7,804 nucleotides of DNA, from NCBI GenBank assembly GCA_021826655.1, contig JAKAZC010000126.1, positions 1 through 7,804 on the forward strand. Reading direction: 5' to 3'. The stretch is from Actinomycetes bacterium. Lineage in GTDB: Bacteria; Actinomycetota; Acidimicrobiia; Acidimicrobiales; RAAP-2. Positions 1-7,804 of the stretch are shown here, one piece after another (the stretch's first letter is position 1; every line of letters begins with the position of its first letter). A program made the translations under genes and the position numbers. The notes under the pieces were generated by a model. That model was given only the letters and a program-made list of their open reading frames with translations. It ran no database searches and was not told where the DNA came from.

Positions 1-455
1 CGGTGGGTCCCCGGCCGATGCGCCGTGCCGACCATTCGACGATCTTCATCGCCATCGCCGGTTCCTACACCGCAGTGGCCGGCATCGCCCTGACCGGATG
101 GGCCCGTACCACCGTCCTGATCATCGTGTGGGTCGGAGCGATCATCGGGATCACCCTCCGGCAGGTCTGGCTGGACGCTCCCAAATGGGTCATCGCACTG
201 CCCTACGTGGTGGTGGGCTGGGCAGCGCTGGCGGTCCTGCCCCAGCTCTACCGGGCGCTCGGCCCGACCGGATTCGTCCTGCTCCTGGCCGGTGGACTGG
301 CCTACTCGGCGGGGGCGGTGGTGTACGCCCTCAAGAGGCCCAACCCAGTGCCGAGCGTGTTCGGGTACCACGAGGTGTTCCACGCGTGCACCATCGTGGG
401 CGCGATGCTCCACTTCGTGGTGATCGCGTGGTTCGTCCTACCACTTGCGTCGTGA
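1..455 (+). CDS. trhA: Hemolysin III / TrhA (PAQR-like) membrane protein, 5'-truncated
   Basis: This is the C-terminal part (about 150 residues) of an integral membrane protein. The reading frame is open to the left edge, so the GTG at 3 is probably internal; the family is usually near 210 residues, so some 60-70 residues are missing. Visible family signatures are the RADHSTIFIAIAGSYTA block (residues 8-24 counted from the GTG) and the closing FGYHEVFHACTIVGAMLHF block (120-138). D10, H123 and H127 fit the Asp and HxxxH metal ligands of the PAQR/CREST membrane hydrolase fold; the remaining ligand would lie in the missing N-terminal part. About five hydrophobic helices are seen, near residues 12-32, 36-53, 63-81, 86-107 and 128-147. 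Bacterial members are linked to membrane homeostasis; a hemolytic role is historical and not shown here. The gene ends 34 nt before the next one. Confidence 0.88.
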   Translation, partial: VGPRPMRRADHSTIFIAIAGSYTAVAGIALTGWARTTVLIIVWVGAIIGITLRQVWLDAPKWVIALPYVVVGWAALAVLPQLYRALGPTGFVLLLAGGLAYSAGAVVYALKRPNPVPSVFGYHEVFHACTIVGAMLHFVVIAWFVLPLAS

Positions 456-478
456 CGGCACGGCGCCGGTCGGGTGCC

Positions 479-484
479 TAACGT
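479..484 (+). promoter_or_regulatory. Candidate -10 hexamer (TAACGT) of a leaderless transcript
   Basis: TAACGT matches the actinobacterial TANNNT -10 pattern and ends 5 nt before the ATG at 490. Transcription would then begin at or next to the start codon, and no Shine-Dalgarno sequence is seen. The site lies in the 34-nt gap after the hemolysin III-like gene. No clear -35 was found. This is a pattern match only. Confidence 0.35.
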
Positions 485-489
485 CGGGT

Positions 490-717
490 ATGGCCCTCAC
501 CGTCTACGGCGTCCTCGCCCTCACCTTCATGATGTCGATGTATGCGCTAGAAGCCCGGGGTGACGTCTTCGTCCTGGCGTTCGCCCTCGGCTGTGCCCTG
601 TCGTCCGTGTACGGATTCGCGTCCGGTGCGTGGCCGTTCGGTGCGGTCGAGGGATTCTGGACGGTGGTCGCCCTCCGGCGCTGGTGGGTCCAGTCGCACG
701 GGGTGCCTGCAGCCTGA
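490..717 (+). CDS. Small conserved-looking membrane protein (75 aa), function unknown
   Basis: Two hydrophobic helices are predicted, near residues 3-20 and 26-44, followed by a SSVYGFASGAWPFGAVEGFW block (38-57) and a basic ALRRWW end. From memory, short bacterial membrane proteins with a similar YGF-xxG-xWPFG-xVE-xxW pattern exist in several phyla as hypothetical proteins; I cannot name the family. The frame is open upstream to an ATG at 445, but that start would overlap the hemolysin III-like gene and add a non-hydrophobic leader. The ATG at 490 starts directly with a hydrophobic helix and has a TAACGT hexamer just upstream, so it is preferred. The short G-W-P-F-G-x-V-E segment between the helix and the Arg-rich tail may be a re-entrant or interfacial element. 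It could be cotranscribed with the dehydrogenase gene 56 nt downstream, but no functional link is evident. Confidence 0.72.
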   Translation: MALTVYGVLALTFMMSMYALEARGDVFVLAFALGCALSSVYGFASGAWPFGAVEGFWTVVALRRWWVQSHGVPAA

Positions 718-773
718 TCCGCCTGGCCTCCGTGCGATTGGTCGCCGCCCGGCTGACGTGGGACCCTGTGTGC

Positions 774-1856
774 GTGGCCGAACAGACGCAATTGGTGGTC
801 TGTGAAGGGGACGAGACGGGCCAGGAACTGCTGGAGGAGGCGCTCCGAGTGCTCGATCCCTCCGTCATCGGGATTCCGGTGGACCTGCTTCGGTTCGACC
901 TCTCGCTCGACAACCGGCGTCGCACCTCGAACGCCGTGGTGGCCGAGGCGGCCGAGGCCATGGTGCAGGTGGGCCTCGGCCTCAAGGCCGCCACCATCAC
1001 CCCGCCCCAGACCGGGGACGTGGGCTCTCCCAACCGGATCCTGCGCGAGGGCGTCGGTGGATCGGTCATCGTGCGGACGGGCCGGCGGATTCCCGGCGTC
1101 GTCCCGCCGGCCCCGGTGGTTCACCCGATCGTCGTGGTCCGCATGGCCGTGGGCGACGCCTACGGTGCCGAGGAGGGTCGGACCGGCCCGGTCGGCGGCT
1201 CCGACGAACAGGCGTGGCGGACCGAGAGGATCGACCGGTCGGTGTGCAGGTCGGTGGCCGAGTACTCGTTCGAGGCGGCGGCCCGCCTGGGTGCGTGCGT
1301 CTTCGGCGGCCCCAAGTGGACGGTGTCGACCGTGTACGAGGGGATGCTCAAGGAGGAGATGGACGCGGCGGCCGCACGCCATCCCGACGTCCCCTACCGG
1401 CCGATGCTGATCGATGCGGCCTACGCCGGACTGCTGACCGAGGCCGACGACCAGTCGCTCGTGATCCCGGCCCTCAACCGGGACGGCGACTGTCTGTCCG
1501 ACCTGGTACTCGCCATGTTCGGCTCCATCGCCGGGGCGGAGTCCGTGCTGTTGGCCCTCGATGACGAACTGCGTCCCACGGTGGCGATGGCCGAGGCGCC
1601 GCACGGTACGGCCCCGTCGCTCGAGGGGAAGAACGTGGCCAACCCGATGGCCATGCTGTTGGCGTGCGCCGCGGCACTCGACCATGCCCCGGATCCCGGG
1701 GACGGCGGGGTGGTCGCCGCCGCCCTCGCCATCCGCGATGCGACACTGGGGGCGGCCGCCGACGGGATCCGCACCTTCGACCTCGGTGGTGACGCCTCCA
1801 CGAGCATGGTGGTCGACGAGGTGATCGGGCGTGTCCGGACGCAGCTCGGCGGCTGA
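774..1856 (+). CDS. icd: Isocitrate dehydrogenase-family enzyme, divergent type II
   Basis: Likely oxidatively decarboxylates isocitrate to 2-oxoglutarate in the cytoplasm (360 aa). The N-terminal half follows type II (homodimeric, eukaryotic-like) isocitrate dehydrogenases: GDETGQE at 12-18, ATITP at 73-77, SPNRILR at 85-91, R101, R123 and GDAY at 127-130. Against human IDH1 (numbering from memory), T76, S85, N87, R91, R101, R123, Y130 and K181 fit T77, S94, N96, R100, R109, R132, Y139 and K212. D214, D239 and D243 fit the metal-binding D252, D275 and D279. Two things are odd. The clasp region between GDAY and K181 is about 22 residues shorter than in IDH1. The cofactor loop HGTAPSLEGKNVANP (277-291) is short and has S282/L283 where NADP enzymes have Arg/His, so NAD+ may be the cofactor. 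The GTG at 774 was chosen because homology begins at once; GTG 768 is possible. The open frame back to 630 overlaps the preceding gene and has no family similarity. Another decarboxylating dehydrogenase of the superfamily (isopropylmalate, homoisocitrate) is less likely. Confidence 0.83.
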   Translation: MAEQTQLVVCEGDETGQELLEEALRVLDPSVIGIPVDLLRFDLSLDNRRRTSNAVVAEAAEAMVQVGLGLKAATITPPQTGDVGSPNRILREGVGGSVIVRTGRRIPGVVPPAPVVHPIVVVRMAVGDAYGAEEGRTGPVGGSDEQAWRTERIDRSVCRSVAEYSFEAAARLGACVFGGPKWTVSTVYEGMLKEEMDAAAARHPDVPYRPMLIDAAYAGLLTEADDQSLVIPALNRDGDCLSDLVLAMFGSIAGAESVLLALDDELRPTVAMAEAPHGTAPSLEGKNVANPMAMLLACAAALDHAPDPGDGGVVAAALAIRDATLGAAADGIRTFDLGGDASTSMVVDEVIGRVRTQLGG

Positions 1857-1935
1857 ACGGCAGCGATCCGGGGGGGCGACCTCCCGACACCTCCGACGTG
1901 CAGTCGGCACCACCGCGCGGCGTGTCGAGGTCGAC

Positions 1936-1953
1936 AGGTGCCCACAGGCACCT
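1936..1953. promoter_or_regulatory. Perfect 7-bp inverted repeat (AGGTGCC-CACA-GGCACCT)
   Basis: A perfect dyad, with stems at 1936-1942 and 1947-1953 and a 4-nt CACA loop, starts 79 nt after the dehydrogenase stop and directly abuts the candidate -35 of the DUF427 gene. No T-run follows, so a classical intrinsic terminator is doubtful. It may be a weak T-less terminator of the upstream gene or an operator for the downstream promoter. Confidence 0.45.
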
Positions 1954-1980
1954 TCGAACGGGGTATGCGTTCCCTAGGAT
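1953..1980 (+). promoter_or_regulatory. Candidate promoter of the DUF427 gene
   Basis: TAGGAT at 1975-1980 fits the TANNNT -10 pattern, and TTCGAA at 1953-1958 is a possible -35 with a 16-nt spacer. Transcription would begin near 1987, giving a leader of about 28 nt that carries the strong ribosome binding site at 2004-2011. The spacer contains a small dyad, GAACG (1956-1960) and CGTTC (1968-1972). The call rests on motif similarity and position only. Confidence 0.35.
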
Positions 1981-2003
1981 GGCCGCACCGGTCCCCGCCC
2001 ACC

Positions 2004-2011
2004 GAGGAGGA
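2004..2011 (+). promoter_or_regulatory. Shine-Dalgarno GAGGAGGA that fixes the GTG start at 2015
   Basis: A purine-rich GAGGAGGA ends 3 nt before the GTG at 2015; its GGAGG core would pair with the 3' end of 16S rRNA. It supports GTG 2015 over the in-frame upstream ATGs at 1898 and 1979, which lack such a site and would encode sequence without family similarity. Confidence 0.7.
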
Positions 2012-2014
2012 GCC

Positions 2015-2779
2015 GTGACCGACTTCCCACAGGCCATCGTCCCGGTCGACCATGTCGAGCCGGTGCCCCGTCGGATCCGGGCCGTCCTGGACGGGCGGGT
2101 CGTGATCGACACGACAGCGGCCATCTACGTGTGGGAGTGGTCGTTCTACCCGAAGTACTACGTCCCGATCGACGACTTCGCCCCAGGGGCGCTCGTCGAC
2201 GAGGGGCACGAGGAGCACCTGCGCCGAGGGACCGCGCGGTGGCACGGATTGCAGTCCGGTGACCGGGTGCTGGCCGGGACGGCCCATCACTACCTGTCCT
2301 CGGACGTCGAGCGGATCACCGGCACGGTCCGGGTGGACTGGGCGGCGGTCGACCACTGGTTCGAGGAGGACGAGGAGGTCTTCGTCCACCCCCGTAACCC
2401 GTACACCCGGGTCGATGCCCTCCGGTCGGAACGTGAGGTCGTGGTCGGACGCGACGGCCGACTCCTCGCCCGGTCGTCCCACCCGGTACTCGTGTTCGAG
2501 ACGGGGCCGCCGACCCGCTACTACGGCGACCGGCTCGATGTCGACTCGCCCCGCCTGGTACCGAGCGACACCGTCACCTCGTGCCCGTACAAGGGCACCA
2601 CCAGCACCTACTGGAGGGTCGTTACCGGAGGTCGGGTCGAGCCCGACCTGGCGTGGGCCTACGACGTCCCCACGCGACAGCCGCTCTCCATCGCCGGCCT
2701 GGGCGCCCTCTACAACGAGAAGGTCGACCTCACCGTCGACGGTACCCGGATCGATCGTCCGGTCACGTCCTGTTCGTAG
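2015..2779 (+). CDS. Tandem DUF427 (NTP_transf_9) domain protein
   Basis: A cytoplasmic protein of 254 residues made of two DUF427-type units. The first is at about residues 22-120, with YVWEWSFYPKYYVPIDDFAPG (38-58) and a following Glu/His-rich segment to about residue 78. The second is at about 122-225, with HPRNPYTRVDALRSEREVVV (125-144), GPPTRYY (164-170) and the family hallmark CPYKGTTSTYW (190-200). C190 and the K193-G194 pair belong to the most conserved segment of the family. DUF427 has been linked to a nucleotidyltransferase-like fold (Pfam NTP_transf_9), but no reaction is established, so none is assigned. Two-unit versions of about this length are common in actinobacteria. There is no signal peptide or membrane segment. 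The GTG start follows a strong ribosome binding site. The last 17 bp overlap the end of the convergent membrane-protein gene. Confidence 0.85.
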   Translation: MTDFPQAIVPVDHVEPVPRRIRAVLDGRVVIDTTAAIYVWEWSFYPKYYVPIDDFAPGALVDEGHEEHLRRGTARWHGLQSGDRVLAGTAHHYLSSDVERITGTVRVDWAAVDHWFEEDEEVFVHPRNPYTRVDALRSEREVVVGRDGRLLARSSHPVLVFETGPPTRYYGDRLDVDSPRLVPSDTVTSCPYKGTTSTYWRVVTGGRVEPDLAWAYDVPTRQPLSIAGLGALYNEKVDLTVDGTRIDRPVTSCS

Positions 2780-3434
2780 CCTGTCGACCCGCTGACAGGG
2801 TGCCGGACCGGGCGTCTGCCTGGACGTCCGACCGGCCGGTCGGCACCGAGGGCCCCCCGGTGCGGACCGGCAGCAGATCGGCGACCATCGCCTCCCCCGT
2901 GGTGATGGTCGACGTCAGAATGCTGATCGCCTCGTCGTCGTTGCCGGCTTCGATCATCCACTTGGCCACAGCGAGATGCTGCAGGATCGAGTCGCTGATC
3001 TCGAGTGCCTCGGACTGGCGACGGGCGTGTTCGGCCAGGACCCGCCGCTCCTCGTGCATGGCGAAGGTCCTGCGTTGGCCGGACTCGATCTGATCGGTCG
3101 CGTGGCCGAGGAGAGCGCCGAGCAGGAACAGGCCCGCGCCGCGCGTGACCCACCCGGTCACGTCGATGTCGCCGACGCCGTGCGTCGCCTCGATCACCGC
3201 GAACATCGAGAAGCCGATGACGGCCCCGATCATCCCCCCCCGGAGCCCGAAGGACATGGCCAGCAGGGCGATCGGCAGCGCATACAGGATGTCGACGGCC
3301 TGGCCGGTGCCGTTGACGAAGAAGTGGAGTCCGGTGACGGCGGCAAAGAGGATCGACGCGGTGACCAGTGCGGCGCGCGCGTGCGACCGGTACCACGGAT
3401 ACGGATCCCCTTCGAGTGGACGGATGGCCCCCAT
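2763..3434 (-). CDS. Four-helix membrane protein with a histidine-less kinase-like (DHp-like) hairpin
   Basis: This 223-residue protein has four predicted membrane helices (about 21-41, 46-63, 66-84 and 94-111). They are followed by a long charged, probably coiled-coil helix (113-144) and a second helix (162-188) ending in a polar, Gly/Ser/Arg-rich tail (190-223). The segment RRQSEALEISDSILQHLAVA (138-157) resembles the first dimerization helix of HisKA_3 sensor kinases, which typically reads ELHD-x-x-x-Q. S147 stands where the phosphoacceptor His would be, and no ATP-binding domain follows. It therefore cannot be a normal histidine kinase by itself; it may be a membrane sensor or scaffold that dimerizes with, or antagonises, a true kinase. 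That role is inference. ATG 3434 is chosen because AAGGAGGTGA stands 2-3 nt upstream; longer frames past it lack similarity. The neighbouring genes give no partner kinase or response regulator. Confidence 0.75.
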   Translation of the reverse strand: MGAIRPLEGDPYPWYRSHARAALVTASILFAAVTGLHFFVNGTGQAVDILYALPIALLAMSFGLRGGMIGAVIGFSMFAVIEATHGVGDIDVTGWVTRGAGLFLLGALLGHATDQIESGQRRTFAMHEERRVLAEHARRQSEALEISDSILQHLAVAKWMIEAGNDDEAISILTSTITTGEAMVADLLPVRTGGPSVPTGRSDVQADARSGTLSAGRQATNRT

Positions 3435-3436
3435 CG

Positions 3437-3446
3437 TCACCTCCTT
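3437..3446 (-). promoter_or_regulatory. Near-perfect anti-16S Shine-Dalgarno (AAGGAGGTGA)
   Basis: Read on the minus strand, AAGGAGGTGA is an essentially full complement of the 16S rRNA 3' tail, with its GGAGG core 5 nt from ATG 3434. It is the strongest ribosome binding site in the window and decides the start of the membrane-protein gene. Part of it (AGGAG, 3441-3445) can pair with CTCCT just upstream (3449-3453). Confidence 0.85.
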
Positions 3447-3453
3447 GCAGGAG
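3441..3453 (-). promoter_or_regulatory. Small hairpin that could mask the ribosome binding site
   Basis: On the minus strand, CTCCT (3453-3449), loop GCA and AGGAG (3445-3441) form a perfect 5-bp stem that includes the core of the Shine-Dalgarno sequence. It lies inside an 11-nt-period direct repeat in which CTGCAAGG occurs at 3461-3454 and 3450-3443. The stem is short and could be fortuitous. Confidence 0.35.
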
Positions 3454-3530
3454 CCTTGCAGAGCGCCCGTGACCCGGACCAGGGGAAAAGGTCCCATGCG
3501 GGCCGGGGCCGACCTGTGGCGGTCCACGCC

Positions 3531-3570
3531 GACCGCCCGACCGCCCGACCGCCCGACCGCCCGCCCGCCC
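3531..3570. repeat. Tandem repeat: four GACCGCCC units plus GCCCGCCC
   Basis: Four exact head-to-tail copies of the 8-mer GACCGCCC fill 3531-3562, followed by two GCCC units (3563-3570). The array ends 18 nt before the GTG of the HAD gene and lies about 100 nt upstream of the divergent membrane-protein gene. It may be a simple slippage repeat or a set of regulator sites in the divergent promoter region. The rest of the 154-nt gap (3435-3588) holds no open reading frame I would support. Confidence 0.8.
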
Positions 3571-3575
3571 AGTGG

Positions 3576-3581
3576 TACCGT
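3576..3581 (+). promoter_or_regulatory. Candidate -10 hexamer (TACCGT) of a leaderless transcript
   Basis: TACCGT fits TANNNT and ends 7 nt before the GTG at 3589, where no Shine-Dalgarno is seen, so transcription could begin at the start codon. The position where a -35 would lie falls inside the GACCGCCC repeat. Confidence 0.3.
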
Positions 3582-3588
3582 CACCGCC

Positions 3589-4356
3589 GTGTCCCGACGA
3601 GCGGTGATCTTCGACCTCGATGACACCCTGATCGTCGAGCAGGCCTTCGCCATGGCGTCGTTGCGCGAGGCGATCTCGGTGTTCGCCGGGGTGGACCCTG
3701 TCGCCTCCGAGCCGGATGCACTCGAAGCGATCCGCTCGGTGTGGCGGCGGGGGCCTGACCACGCACTCTGCCTCGAGCTGGGTCTCGCCTCGTGGGAGGG
3801 GCTGTGGTCGACGTTCGAGGGCAACCACGGCTCGTTGGACGGGGTCCGTGCCTGGGCACCGATCTACCGGCAACGGGCGTGGGATGCGGTCGCCGCCGTG
3901 GTGGGCTCCGAGGACCCCAACCTGGCGCCGCTCGCCGCAGAGCGGTTCAAGGCCGCCCAGCAACGGGGCCACCCGTCCATCGACGGGATGGAGTCGGCCC
4001 TCACCGGGGCCCACGCCCGCTACCGGGTGGGTCTGCTGACCAACGGGTCGTCCGACCTCCAGCGGCGGAAGCTCCAACAGGCGGGCCTCATCGACGCCTT
4101 CGACGCCGTCGTCGTGTCGGGCGAGGTCGGAGTGGGCAAGCCAGCGCCGACCTCGTTCCGTCTGGTGCTGGACGGGTTGGGAGCGGATCCCGACGGCTCG
4201 GTCATGGTGGGGGACAGCTGGGAGCGCGACGTGGTCGGAGCGCTCGACATCGGAATGACGGCCTACTGGGTCGCCGACGGTCGACCGGTCCCGGCCTCCG
4301 ACCCGCGGGTGACGGTGGTCGGCTCGATCCGGGAATTGGCCGGCCTCCTCTCCTGA
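3589..4356 (+). CDS. HAD-superfamily hydrolase (subfamily IA-like)
   Basis: A 255-residue cytoplasmic haloacid dehalogenase-type phosphatase. All four HAD motifs are intact. Motif I is FDLDDTL with nucleophile D9 and acid/base D11; motif II is LLTNGSS with T151; motif III is K184 in GVGKPAP; motif IV is VGDSWERD with D209 and D214, which bind magnesium. A helical C1-type cap fills about residues 17-130. Such enzymes usually hydrolyse small phosphate esters such as nucleotides, sugar phosphates or phosphoglycolate; YjjG-like nucleotidases look similar, but the substrate cannot be read from the sequence. The GTG at 3589 places motif I at residue 9, the normal position. The open frame extends back to 3145, but that part is antisense to the membrane-protein gene and crosses the tandem repeat, so it is not used. 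The gene converges on aconitase with a 35-nt gap in which no terminator hairpin is apparent. Confidence 0.88.
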   Translation: MSRRAVIFDLDDTLIVEQAFAMASLREAISVFAGVDPVASEPDALEAIRSVWRRGPDHALCLELGLASWEGLWSTFEGNHGSLDGVRAWAPIYRQRAWDAVAAVVGSEDPNLAPLAAERFKAAQQRGHPSIDGMESALTGAHARYRVGLLTNGSSDLQRRKLQQAGLIDAFDAVVVSGEVGVGKPAPTSFRLVLDGLGADPDGSVMVGDSWERDVVGALDIGMTAYWVADGRPVPASDPRVTVVGSIRELAGLLS

Positions 4357-4391
4357 GGCGCCCGGTCGACCCGATCCCTCCTGTTGCCGGT

Positions 4392-7082
<2,691 letters not shown>

Positions 7083-7088
7083 TCCCCT

Positions 7089-7094
7089 ATTCTG
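7089..7094 (-). promoter_or_regulatory. Candidate -10 hexamer (CAGAAT) of aconitase
   Basis: On the minus strand, CAGAAT stands 6 nt before ATG 7082 and keeps the most conserved A2 and T6 positions of a TANNNT -10 element, though not the first T. It lies in the 45-nt gap after the permease gene. A possible ATTACC -35 lies 16 nt further upstream. The match is imperfect. Confidence 0.28.
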
Positions 7095-7127
7095 TCGCGT
7101 CCCGGCCGCTGGTAATTCCTGGCCTGG

Positions 7128-7804
7128 TCAGGTCCGGGTGCGGTACTTGCGGATGGCCAGCGGGATGAAGACGGCCAGTAGGACCACCGTCCACGCCAGA
7201 GACTGCCAGACCCAGAAGGTCGAACTCTTGCCCGTGCCGGTGGAGGCGGCCCCCACCATGAGTGATCGGCAGGCACTCACCGTCACACTGAACGGCTGGT
7301 AGGTGGCGAACCCCCTCAGCCAGCTCGGCATCTGGTTCAGGGGCACGAAGGCGGCCGAGATGAAGGTGAGGGGGAAGATCAGCGGGAACGACATGACCTG
7401 GGCCGTCTCGCTGTTCGGGGCGGACAGCCCGACGATGGCGAAGCCCCACGACAGCGCGTAGGCAAAGAACAGGATGAGCAGGACACCGGCGATGTAGGAG
7501 ACCGCTCCCGTGGTCGGGCGGAAGCCCACAAGCAGGCCGACCACGGTCATCACCACGATCACGAATACGTTGCGGATGAGGTCGGCGGTGGTTCGTGCGA
7601 GGAGGACCGCCCCACGGGACATCGGCAGGGCCCGGAAGCGCTCGATGATCCCCTTCTGCAGGTCCTCGGCCAGGCCGATACTGGTGCTGACCGAGCCGAA
7701 CGCCACCGTCTGCACGAAGATTCCGGGCATCAGGTAGTTCACGTACGAGGTGGCGTCGGTGTGGATGGCCCCGCCGAACACGTAGCGGAACAGCAGCACG
7801 AACA
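7128..7804 (-). CDS. ABC-2 type (DrrB-like) transporter permease, 5'-truncated
   Basis: This is the C-terminal part of an ABC exporter membrane subunit. The frame is open through the right edge (a Phe codon precedes the GTG at 7799), so the true start lies outside the window; relatives are about 250-280 residues, so roughly 30-50 are missing. Counting from GTG 7799, helices are seen near 23-43, 76-93, 102-124, 133-153 and 200-217. The EDLQKGIIERFRALPMSR segment (45-62) is the cytosolic coupling-helix region that contacts the ATPase. The YQPFSVTVSACRSLMVG block (167-183) is the ABC-2 signature, in which NP is commonly seen where this protein has QP. DrrB-like pairs export drugs, lipids or polyketides; the substrate cannot be told here. 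Its ATPase partner would be expected further upstream on the same strand, beyond the right edge. Confidence 0.9.
   Translation of the reverse strand, partial: FVLLFRYVFGGAIHTDATSYVNYLMPGIFVQTVAFGSVSTSIGLAEDLQKGIIERFRALPMSRGAVLLARTTADLIRNVFVIVVMTVVGLLVGFRPTTGAVSYIAGVLLILFFAYALSWGFAIVGLSAPNSETAQVMSFPLIFPLTFISAAFVPLNQMPSWLRGFATYQPFSVTVSACRSLMVGAASTGTGKSSTFWVWQSLAWTVVLLAVFIPLAIRKYRTRT

Noticed and set aside
630..773. N-terminal extension of the dehydrogenase to the ATG at 630
   Set aside because: It overlaps the small membrane gene by 88 bp, is Arg/Gly/Ala-rich, and has no similarity to isocitrate dehydrogenases, whose homology starts just after residue 774's GTG.
504..1913. Open reading frame of 469 codons on the minus strand
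   Set aside because: It is antisense to the small membrane gene and the dehydrogenase gene. Its product is Arg/His/Gly-rich with no family motifs, as expected for a shadow frame in high-GC DNA.
1956..1972. LexA-type SOS box in the DUF427 promoter
   Set aside because: GAAC and GTTC half-sites occur, but the spacer is 9 nt; actinobacterial LexA sites need GAAC-N4-GTTC.
3145..3588. N-terminal extension of the HAD protein by 148 residues
   Set aside because: This part is antisense to the membrane-protein gene, includes the translated tandem repeat, and would put HAD motif I at residue 157 rather than near the N-terminus.
2710..4077. Open reading frame of 455 codons on the minus strand
   Set aside because: It runs antisense to the HAD gene and out of frame through the membrane-protein gene. 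Its Arg/Gly/His-rich composition marks it as a shadow.
4357..4391. Bidirectional terminator between the HAD and aconitase genes
   Set aside because: The 35-nt gap contains only a short GGTCGACC palindrome with mismatched flanks and no T-run, so a terminator cannot be supported.

Overview
The window is a compact, very G+C-rich bacterial segment with short intergenic gaps, GTG as well as ATG starts, and strong G/C bias at third codon positions. This fits a high-GC actinobacterium. The gene complement, and several starts placed 5 to 7 nt after a TANNNT-like hexamer, suggest an uncultured Acidimicrobiia-type lineage. That placement is inference: there is no rRNA or marker gene in the window. No tRNA, rRNA, CRISPR array, insertion sequence or integrase was seen.

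Layout, left to right. (1) 1-455 (+): the C-terminal two thirds of a hemolysin III/TrhA (PAQR-like) membrane protein, cut by the left edge. (2) 490-717 (+): a 75-residue conserved-looking membrane protein. (3) 774-1856 (+): an isocitrate dehydrogenase-family enzyme with a type II (eukaryotic-like) substrate site but a short cofactor loop of the kind found in NAD-linked enzymes. (4) 1857-2014: an intergenic region with a perfect hairpin, a candidate promoter and a strong ribosome binding site. (5) 2015-2779 (+): a two-domain DUF427 protein. (6) 2763-3434 (-): a four-helix membrane protein with a cytoplasmic helical hairpin that looks like a histidine-kinase dimerization domain lacking its histidine and its ATPase. 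It overlaps the DUF427 gene tail to tail by 17 bp. (7) 3435-3588: a divergent intergenic region with a GACCGCCC tandem repeat. (8) 3589-4356 (+): a HAD-superfamily hydrolase. (9) 4392-7082 (-): a full-length aconitase. (10) 7128 to the right edge (-): the C-terminal part of a DrrB-like ABC-2 permease, cut by the right edge.

Functionally, aconitase and the isocitrate dehydrogenase-like enzyme would catalyse consecutive TCA-cycle steps (citrate to isocitrate to 2-oxoglutarate). They lie about 2.5 kb apart on opposite strands, so they are not one operon. The other genes look like ordinary housekeeping or accessory functions with no evident shared pathway. The most unusual items are the hybrid isocitrate dehydrogenase and the histidine-less kinase-like membrane protein. 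I see no defence, mobile or otherwise clearly new multi-gene system here.
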